Source of the DNA: Oscillospiraceae bacterium
GTDB taxonomy: Bacteria; Bacillota_A; Clostridia; Oscillospirales; Oscillospiraceae
DNA length: 11,450 nucleotides
Direction of reading: 5' to 3'
Assembly (NCBI GenBank): GCA_017540945.1
Contig: JAFYAB010000144.1
Coordinates: 1 to 11,450, forward strand
Shown here: positions 7,100-11,450 of the stretch, one piece after another
Numbering within the stretch: the first letter of the stretch is position 1
Layout of the letters: every line of letters starts with the position of its first letter
The notes under the pieces: generated by a model
The model's database searches: none
Told to the model about the DNA's origin: nothing
What the model saw: only the letters and a program-made list of their open reading frames with translations
Position numbers and translations under genes: made by a program

Positions 7100-7773
7100 T
7101 GGCCCCAAGGACGCCTCTGGCGGAGCGCAGCCTGCCGGACTATACCAGGGGAGAGGAGATCTTCAACTTCGTCTCCCATGTGGTCGGGGGCGGCCTGGCC
7201 CTGGTCATGCTGGTGCTCTGCGTGGTCCGGGCGGCCCTCCACCGCGATCCCTGGGCCGTGGTGGGCAGCGCGGTCTACGGGAGCTCCCTGGCGGCGGTCT
7301 ACGCCGTCTCCAGCGTCTACCACGGCCTGCGGCCCGTCCGGGCCAAGAAGGTCCTCCAGGTCCTGGACCACTGCACCATCTATTTTCTGATCCTGGGCTC
7401 CTATCTGCCCATCCTGCTCTGCCCCATCCGGCGGGAGTCCCCGGTCACGGCCTGGGTCCTCTTCGGCATCATCCTGGCCATGACGGCCCTGGCCGTTACC
7501 TTCACGGCCATCGACCTGAAAAAGTACCGGGTCCTGTCCATGATCTGCTATATCGGTCTGGGCTGGTGCATCGTCTTTGCCGCGCCGGTGGCCCTGCGGG
7601 CCATCCCGCTGCCGGGCCTGCTCTGGCTCCTGGCGGGCGGCGTGGCCTACACGGTCGGCGCGATCCTATACGGGCTCGGCGTCCGCAGACGCTACATGCA
7701 CGCGGTCTTCCACCTCTTTGTGATCCTGGGCTCCGTTCTGCAGTTTGTGTGCATTTTCTGCTATGTGATCTGA
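7099..7773 (+). CDS. Hemolysin III family (PAQR-type) membrane protein
   Basis: A 224-residue polytopic membrane protein with seven predicted helices (about 23-43, 52-74, 90-108, 116-136, 146-162, 170-192, 202-223). Family motifs are present: EEIFNFVSH (19-27), SSVYHGL (71-77), LDHCTIYFLILGSY (89-102), and the C-terminal HAVFH (201-205). By comparison with PAQR/HlyIII proteins, H75, D90/H91, H201 and H205 should form the metal site of a putative lipid hydrolase. The family name comes from a Bacillus haemolysin; most members are probably membrane-lipid enzymes or sensors rather than toxins. It shares a transcript with DegV copy 2, which suggests a joint role in fatty acid or membrane homeostasis. 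The ATG overlaps the degV stop and has no strong ribosome binding site of its own. Confidence 0.93.
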   Translation: MAPRTPLAERSLPDYTRGEEIFNFVSHVVGGGLALVMLVLCVVRAALHRDPWAVVGSAVYGSSLAAVYAVSSVYHGLRPVRAKKVLQVLDHCTIYFLILGSYLPILLCPIRRESPVTAWVLFGIILAMTALAVTFTAIDLKKYRVLSMICYIGLGWCIVFAAPVALRAIPLPGLLWLLAGGVAYTVGAILYGLGVRRRYMHAVFHLFVILGSVLQFVCIFCYVI

Positions 7774-7824
7774 TCGTTCTCTCTGCGTCCGAAACGCTCA
7801 TGTCCCTACGGTGCTGAATTCTTA

Positions 7825-7872
7825 TCTGCTCTCCCGAAAAATTATCGGGGGAGCAGAAATTTTATTTGCTTT
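7825..7872 (+). terminator. Terminator of the degV copy 2-hlyIII operon
   Basis: A 13-bp stem (7825-7837 with 7845-7857, one G-T pair) around a 7-base loop, followed by AATTTTATTTGCTTT. It is placed 52 bases after the hlyIII stop. The T-rich tail overlaps the -35 of the next promoter. Confidence 0.9.
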
Positions 7873-7894
7873 ATCCGGGGTTTTATGCTATGAT
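7866..7894 (+). promoter_or_regulatory. Extended -10 promoter of the exonuclease gene
   Basis: TTGCTT (7866-7871), 17 bp, then TATGAT (7889-7894) preceded by TGC, an extended -10 that would compensate for the weak -35. The ribosome binding site AAGGAG follows at 7912-7917. Confidence 0.6.
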
Positions 7895-7925
7895 AACTTG
7901 AAATGTGACGTAAGGAGCGATTTCT

Positions 7926-8891
7926 TTGGAATATATCATTCTGGATATGGAGTGGAACCAGCCCTGGCCGGGCTCCTACGCGGCCCAGCGGCCCCTGCCC
8001 ATCCACATCAGCGGCGAGGTGATCCAGATCGGCGCCGTGCGGATGACGGAGGACCAGACCATCGCCGACGAGTTCCAGGTCCTGATCAAGCCCAAGTTCT
8101 TCCGCCGGCTCAACAGCCGGGTGGCAAAGCTCACGGGCATCCGGGAGAGCCGCCTGAAGGCCGAGGGCCTGAGCTTCGACGAGGCCATCAACGAGTTCTA
8201 CAACTGGTGCGGCGAGGACTGCGTCTTCCTGACCTGGGGCTTCGACGACATTCCTCTGCTCTCCGGCAATATGATGCTCAACGGCTACGATCCCGTCTGG
8301 ATCCAGCACTGGTACAACGCCCAGATGATCTTCAACGCCCAGACCGGCTCCGGCAACAACCAGAAGGCCCTCTCCACCGCCATGGAGATGCTGGAGATCC
8401 CCGCCACCCGTCAGGCCCACGACGCCCTGGGCGACGCCTTCCACACCGCCCAGATCTGCGCGAAGCTGGATCTCAGGAAGGGCATCGAGAACTACCGGGG
8501 CTCCCTCCAGGAGCATGAGGACGGGCTCCACGGAGCCCAGGTCCCGGGCTGCGTCAGCCGCCGGGTCTTCCACGACTACGAGGACAAGTCCGCCGCCATG
8601 GGCGACATGGGGGGCAAGGAGAATCTCTGCCCCGTCTGCGGCAGGGAGATGACCTGTCAGGGCTGGCACACCCAGCCGGGCCGCCGCTACCTCTCCAAAA
8701 ACACCTGCCCCGACCACGGGGATTTCATCGTCCGCATCCGCTTCGAGCGGGACGCCGACGGCAGCCTGAAGGTCTGCCGCCTGGTCTACGACGGAAGCTC
8801 CTCCCTGGCGGAGAACTTCGAAGAGGAGATCGCCAAGAAGGCGAAAAAGCGCCCCCGCCGCCGGCGGAAGCGCACGAAAACCGAGCTGTAG
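7926..8891 (+). CDS. DEDDh 3'-5' exonuclease (KapD/DnaQ-like) with C-terminal zinc ribbon
   Basis: A 321-residue protein. Residues 1-185 form a DnaQ/ERI1-like exonuclease domain of the kind seen in sporulation inhibitor KapD: exo I ILDMEW with D7 and E9, a middle motif LTWGFDDIPLL with D107/D108, and exo III AHDALGDA with H165 and D170, so the two-metal catalytic set is complete. Substrate (RNA or DNA) is not determinable. After a linker comes a likely zinc ribbon: CPVC (235-238) and CPDH (261-264), with C244 in between. The tail (305-318) is strongly basic (KKAKKRPRRRRKR), suggesting nucleic-acid contact. The start is TTG, supported by AAGGAG eight bases upstream and by the family motif beginning at residue 3; no ATG fits. 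Single-gene transcript between its own promoter and terminator. Confidence 0.88.
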   Translation: MEYIILDMEWNQPWPGSYAAQRPLPIHISGEVIQIGAVRMTEDQTIADEFQVLIKPKFFRRLNSRVAKLTGIRESRLKAEGLSFDEAINEFYNWCGEDCVFLTWGFDDIPLLSGNMMLNGYDPVWIQHWYNAQMIFNAQTGSGNNQKALSTAMEMLEIPATRQAHDALGDAFHTAQICAKLDLRKGIENYRGSLQEHEDGLHGAQVPGCVSRRVFHDYEDKSAAMGDMGGKENLCPVCGREMTCQGWHTQPGRRYLSKNTCPDHGDFIVRIRFERDADGSLKVCRLVYDGSSSLAENFEEEIAKKAKKRPRRRRKRTKTEL

Positions 8892-8900
8892 GAAACGACA

Positions 8901-8944
8901 GGGGCCGGTCCCCGATCCTGGAACGCAGGACAAGGACCGGCCTC
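8901..8944. terminator. Terminator between convergent exonuclease and lipoprotein genes
   Basis: GGGGCCGGTCC (8901-8911) pairs with GGACCGGCCTC (8934-8944), with an inner TCCTG/CAGGA stem (8916-8920, 8926-8930). TCTTTTAT follows on the plus strand, ten bases after the exonuclease stop. The same hairpin lies 47 bases beyond the lipoprotein stop on the other strand and could serve both. Confidence 0.85.
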
Positions 8945-8991
8945 TTTTATGTGCTATTCGTTCGGGCTGAGCTCCAGGGGATCCTGGAGAA

Positions 8992-9207
8992 TCAGCGGCT
9001 GTGATGGACTGTTTCCGCGCTGCCGACAGGCGCTTCAGCGGTCTCGGACGCCGGGAAATCGCTGCTCTGCCGCTCCGCGTGCGCGGCGCTGTCGATTTGG
9101 ATTCCAGTCGTCCCGGGTTCGCCGCCCGTTTTGCCTCCGCAGCCGCACAGGGATACCATCATCAGCGCCGCAAGAAGCGCTCCGCAGAGAAATCGTTTGA
9201 AACACAT
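8992..9207 (-). CDS. Small putative lipoprotein (71 residues)
   Basis: MCFKRFLCGALLAALMMVSL followed by CGCGG: a positively charged start, a hydrophobic stretch and a probable lipobox L20-C21-G22-C23, so the mature protein would be lipid-anchored at C23 on the outer face of the membrane. The remaining 48 residues are Gly/Ser/Thr/Ala/Glu-rich and look unstructured, with no domain I recognise. AAAAGGAGG eight bases before the ATG is an excellent ribosome binding site and sets the start; a longer in-frame frame upstream runs through the pseudogene and is not used. Composition is GC-rich like the left part of the window, although the gene sits directly downstream of the AT-rich pseudogene (31 bases). 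It could be the remaining head of a longer lipoprotein. Confidence 0.65.
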   Translation of the reverse strand: MCFKRFLCGALLAALMMVSLCGCGGKTGGEPGTTGIQIDSAAHAERQSSDFPASETAEAPVGSAETVHHSR

Positions 9208-9238
9208 AGGCAGATCCTCCTTTTGGTCACTGTAATCC

Positions 9239-9816
9239 CTACTCCACTTGTTCCTGCCCGGGATCGGAATTGACAGATGTCTTTGTAGTAAATGCAAAAT
9301 AATAAATATCCCCACTAATGGAATAATTTGCTGGATGGAATACTTGATCACCGGTGTAGTGTTCATCCGTTGCGCCGGCAGATGCTGGGGTTACGCCTGC
9401 CTTCATTTTCATAATAGCTCCGCAAGTTGCCATCTTATGATACCATCTGCCATTTGCCGATTTTTTATCCATGCGTGAAAATCTTCGCCCATAGGACCAT
9501 TTTCGCCGAAAGGAATTGTATCTCCATAAACAAAGGCAAGCATAGACCCGCCTGGTTTCAAAACGTAGTTTGCAGCAACACGCTTAATATGTATTAGCCA
9601 CGAATAGATAAATCTTGTGAAATGTATATTGTATATTAAGTATTTCTTCAGGACACCACTTGTTGGCTTTGAATAACCTGATTTCTGACCAGGGTACAAA
9701 TTTTGTTTGCGCCGATTGCAGAACCATAGAAGTTATAAGTTGTATAACCTGCGGGTGCGCTATAAAATCATTATACTGAGATACTGGCGCCAAAGTTCCC
9801 CTCCTCATTTTGGTTC
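9239..9816 (-). pseudogene. Frame-broken gene for a probable exported protein of unknown family
   Basis: Protein-like pieces lie in successive frames on the minus strand. Piece 1 (9767-9651): 39 open codons from FYSAPAGYTTYNFYG to CTLVRNQVIQSQQVVS, preceded by NFGASISV and two stops (TAA TGA at 9773-9768) and ended by TGA at 9650-9648. Piece 2 (about 9580-9467): RVAANYVLKPGGSMLAFVYG, then DTIPFGENGPMGEDFHAW. Piece 3 (9472-9239): MDKKSANGRWYHKMATCGAI, then MKMKAGVTPASAGATDEHYTG to DPGQEQVE and TAG. Pieces 2 and 3 meet at a run of six A (9466-9461); one extra A joins them as FHAWIKKSANGRWYHK. Pieces 1 and 2 are separated by about 70 bases with several stops. I do not recognise the family; the many Tyr, Asn, Gly and Ser residues suggest an exported protein. 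A promoter lies upstream (9922-9950). Sequencing error could explain the A-run lesion but not all the stops. Confidence 0.6.
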
Positions 9817-9921
9817 ACATTATAAGAGAATTAGTTTTCCGTCTAAAAATCAATAACTGCAGTTTACATTCACGTCCAGCGTCTGATGTTTTTTGCTTAT
9901 AGTTGCTCCCTGCCCTTTTTA
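9817..9921 (-). other. Decayed leader or 5' part of the pseudogene
   Basis: After the promoter, AGGGAG (9909-9904) looks like a ribosome binding site, but the triplet at a suitable distance is ATA rather than ATG. The frame from it reads TLDVNVNCSY, a stop, then FLDGKLILL and a stop. This could be the ruined start of the pseudogene. The pattern VNVN-C-DGKL also faintly resembles the end of the intact secreted protein next door (ANVNMSLSCDKDGNLS), so it might instead be the tail of a lost second copy. Neither reading is secure. Confidence 0.3.
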
Positions 9922-9950
9922 ATAGTATCGCAAGGAAGAAGTAAAATCAA
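9922..9950 (-). promoter_or_regulatory. Intact promoter upstream of the pseudogene
   Basis: Minus strand: -35 TTGATT (9950-9945), exactly 17 bp, -10 TACTAT (9927-9922). It would transcribe the pseudogene and possibly the small lipoprotein downstream. The surrounding sequence (9900-10010) is very AT-rich and contains no gene. Confidence 0.55.
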
Positions 9951-10009
9951 CCAATATATATAAAACATAAGTAAAATAAAATATATGTATATTGTTTCCT
10001 TAAGATAGA

Positions 10010-10071
10010 GGGATGATCTCTTGCCTGCGTGGGCGTACAATGAGTGCGCCACGCGGGCAAGAGATCATCCC
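10010..10071. terminator. Long 23-bp hairpin after the secreted-protein gene
   Basis: Positions 10010-10032 pair with 10049-10071 over 23 bp with a single G-T pair; the loop is 16 bases. On the plus strand seven T follow (10076-10082). On the minus strand, where the neighbouring gene ends 14 bases earlier, the stem is preceded by seven A and followed only by TCTATCTT. It most likely ends the PadR operon and may act in both directions, but the better T tract faces a direction in which I see no gene. Confidence 0.7.
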
Positions 10072-10085
10072 CGTGTTTTTTTGCA

Positions 10086-10571
10086 TTAGCTTAAGTTTCC
10101 GTCCTTATCGCAGCTAAGCGACATATTGACGTTCGCTGTTGGGAGCGTTATGCCGTCATATCTTTTCCCGAGAACCACAGCGGTCTGAGCAGTAAAGCCG
10201 CTGCAGGAAGTGTTTTCAGATAGCGTTGACCAGCCGGATTCATAAAACGTGATGGTTGTGTTTGCGTCGTCACAAGAGGAAGTGACTCCATTGTAGGAAA
10301 AAAGACCGGTCAGTTTTACGCGCCAGATGAGAGTGTCACTGCTGTTATAGTAAGATCTTATGATGCTTCCAACCTTGTGATGCAGTATTCTGGAGGGCTG
10401 TACTTGAGTAATTGAGGTTTCTTCGCGACTTCCGTCTTCAAAAAACACGACTGAACGTGCAACAAAGAACTCTTCCTGATGGTAGTCAGCGGAGACAAAT
10501 AAGTTAAAAATGTGGAAAACGAGAATCAGCGTAATGAAAAATACAACAGGAGAAAAGAATCTTCTTTTCAT
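10086..10571 (-). CDS. Small secreted or membrane-tethered protein of unknown function, in the PadR operon
   Basis: A 161-residue protein. It begins MKRR with a hydrophobic stretch to about residue 25 and a possible signal peptidase site after VSA (26-28). The mature part is beta-rich: WRVKLTGLFSYNG (83-95), TTITFYESGW (105-114), and an end NVNMSLSCDKDGNLS (147-161), with cysteines at 100, 123 and 154. I recall similar uncharacterised proteins (a W-x-V-x-LTG-x-FSYNG core and a CD-x-x-GNLS end) in Clostridia next to PadR regulators, but know no function. I chose the ATG at 10571, with GGAAGGGG seven bases before it and a proper signal peptide; the alternative ATG at 10601 overlaps the previous stop (ATGA) but would add ten residues before the signal. 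Last gene of the PadR operon, followed by the long hairpin. Confidence 0.75.
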   Translation of the reverse strand: MKRRFFSPVVFFITLILVFHIFNLFVSADYHQEEFFVARSVVFFEDGSREETSITQVQPSRILHHKVGSIIRSYYNSSDTLIWRVKLTGLFSYNGVTSSCDDANTTITFYESGWSTLSENTSCSGFTAQTAVVLGKRYDGITLPTANVNMSLSCDKDGNLS

Positions 10572-10597
10572 GCAACCGCCCCTTCCGGTATAGAATG

Positions 10598-11008
10598 TCA
10601 TGTATCAGATCCTGAATTGTTGATCACGCATTCTTGTATTTCTTGTATGGAATAACCGTCAATATATTTCTGCAGTTTCGAGTTCACACAGCACAAGTGT
10701 ACGCACCAAGTCAGAAGAACCAAAGCTGCGATTACGATTACAATTTTAGAAATACGACGTTTGTGCCGCATGCGTTTCAATAAATCAGCGGTAGTAGTGC
10801 TTTCCAGACATGAGGCAGCAACAAGCTCCGGCGCTCCGAATCGCTCCCGGATCGCCTCCTGACTTGCGTTGGGCATTTCCATACAGAAGTTTTCCAGACT
10901 TTGTTGTAATGGCGCTGTAATCTTTTTGCTGACTACTCTGCCGCAGGGCAGAAGACGACACACTTGATGGAAATACCTGCGGCATGCTTTATTCATTTGA
11001 CGGTACAT
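10598..11008 (-). CDS. HAAS/DUF6120-like membrane protein paired with PadR
   Basis: A 136-residue protein. The N-terminal part (about 5-80) is helical, with CRRYFHQVCRLLPCG (9-23), then EAIRERFGAPELVAASCLES (51-70), the FG-x-P pattern of HAAS/DUF1700-type domains; I believe it is the DUF6120 subgroup. One transmembrane helix follows (about 88-107), then a short tail of about 29 residues, predicted outside. HAAS-domain proteins are commonly encoded with PadR regulators and are thought to link a membrane event to the regulator; no mechanism is established that I know of. The start at 11008 has AGGGAG six bases upstream and overlaps the end of padR by 20 bases; ATG at 10996 (MNKACRR) is the alternative. 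Its stop overlaps a possible start of the secreted-protein gene (ATGA). Confidence 0.75.
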   Translation of the reverse strand: MYRQMNKACRRYFHQVCRLLPCGRVVSKKITAPLQQSLENFCMEMPNASQEAIRERFGAPELVAASCLESTTTADLLKRMRHKRRISKIVIVIAALVLLTWCVHLCCVNSKLQKYIDGYSIQEIQECVINNSGSDT

Positions 11009-11348
11009 TGCTTTCTCCCTCTACGATCCGCAGCACGCCCTGTACTACGGTCTTATACTCTTGAATGAGCTGTTCCAAATAGACCCGGCCCTCTGGTTCC
11101 AAGTGGTAATAGATCCGTGTCATGCGTTTGCCGACCAGAACCCTTTTGGCAGAAATACAGTTCGAGTCCTGGAGCTTATACAGTACTGGATACAGTGCCC
11201 CTTCCTGCATACAGAGCGCACCAAAAGATTGCCTTTCCATCTCCTGGACCAGCTGATACCCATACATATCCGATTGCTTCAACAGGCTCAACAGCACCAG
11301 TGAGGCGACGCCTCTCTGGTAGTTGGCGGCATTATGATGTTCTGACAT
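10989..11348 (-). CDS. PadR family transcriptional regulator
   Basis: A 119-residue protein of the short PadR class, dimeric winged-helix repressors. Typical features: ASLVLLSLLKQSDMYGYQL (15-33), the recognition region MQEGALYPVLYKLQ (47-60), the wing segment KRMTRIYYHLEPEGRVYL (74-91), and a C-terminal dimerisation helix (92-110). AGAGAGG seven bases before the ATG sets the start. It heads an overlapping three-gene operon with the HAAS-like protein and the secreted protein. An AT-rich dyad, ACAT-N8-ATGT (11391-11406), lies between its -10 and the gene, so autorepression is likely. The ligand or signal is unknown. Confidence 0.93.
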   Translation of the reverse strand: MSEHHNAANYQRGVASLVLLSLLKQSDMYGYQLVQEMERQSFGALCMQEGALYPVLYKLQDSNCISAKRVLVGKRMTRIYYHLEPEGRVYLEQLIQEYKTVVQGVLRIVEGESNVPSNE

Positions 11349-11390
11349 TGCAATACCTCTCTAATACAACACTAACATAAAATAATGGAA

Positions 11391-11435
11391 ACATCAATAT
11401 ATATGTAATATAAATAATATCATTGACAACTGCAA
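11391..11435 (-). promoter_or_regulatory. Candidate promoter and PadR operator
   Basis: Minus strand: TTGCAG (11435-11430), 17 bp, -10 TATATT (11412-11407); a better -35 TTGTCA (11429-11424) has only a poor -10 at its proper distance. Directly downstream, ACAT (11391-11394) and ATGT (11403-11406) form a dyad with 8 bases between arms, over the expected transcription start. PadR proteins bind AT-rich dyads of similar spacing (usually written ATGT-N8-ACAT). Confidence 0.4.
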
Positions 11436-11450
11436 AGATCTATGGTATAA

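Noticed and set aside
6125..7108. Open frame of 327 codons opposite degV copy 2
   Set aside because: Antisense shadow of a strongly supported DegV gene, including its promoter region; no ribosome binding site.
7842..8933. Open frame of 363 codons on the minus strand opposite the exonuclease
   Set aside because: Antisense shadow; Leu/Gly/Val/Asp-rich without motifs, and it runs through a terminator and a promoter.
9461..9466. Six-A run as a programmed frameshift site
   Set aside because: The same gene has several other stops and a further frame change upstream, so simple decay is the better explanation.
9584..9808. 74-codon minus-strand frame (MRRGTLAPVSQ...) inside the pseudogene
   Set aside because: A neighbouring frame over the same bases gives a far more protein-like reading (YTTYNFYGSAIGANKICTLV), and AGGAGG lies inside this frame's first codons rather than before its ATG.

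Overview
The window looks like chromosome of a Gram-positive gut-type Clostridia, probably Oscillospiraceae-like. This is inferred from strong AAGGAGG-type ribosome binding sites, TTGAYN-N17-TATAAT-like promoters, GC-rich coding with a strong bias for G or C at third positions, and a gene set typical of that group: two DegV proteins, a DUF1836 protein, hemolysin III, a FemAB-like transferase and a PadR/HAAS pair. No RNA genes, CRISPR array or transposase were seen.

Layout, left to right. Positions 1-329 hold no convincing gene: there is an interspersed-repeat-like stretch, a small perfect palindrome and an intrinsic terminator (214-255). A plus-strand FemAB-like peptidoglycan aminoacyltransferase follows (330-1361). 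Converging on it is a minus-strand three-gene operon (4356 down to 1394): OmpR-type response regulator, sensor histidine kinase, and an unrecognised single-pass membrane protein that overlaps the kinase gene by 4 bases. The regulator's promoter region carries two 11-bp direct repeats where a weak -35 should be, suggesting autoactivation.

Positions 4423-7773 form a lipid/membrane-themed block: a minus-strand DegV protein, a minus-strand DUF1836 HTH-like protein, then divergently a plus-strand second DegV protein overlapping a hemolysin III (PAQR-type) gene by one base. The DUF1836 and second degV genes share a short divergent promoter region. A DEDDh exonuclease with a C-terminal zinc ribbon and a TTG start follows, with its own promoter and terminator.

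From about 9.25 kb the base composition turns visibly AT-rich. This part is all minus strand: a PadR regulator, a HAAS/DUF6120-like membrane protein and a small secreted protein with overlapping starts and stops; a long 23-bp hairpin; then a frame-broken pseudogene for another probably exported protein, still with an intact upstream promoter, and a 71-residue lipoprotein. The switch in composition and the decayed gene suggest an acquired accessory segment. The PadR/HAAS/secreted-protein module is the least described system here, and its function is unknown to me.
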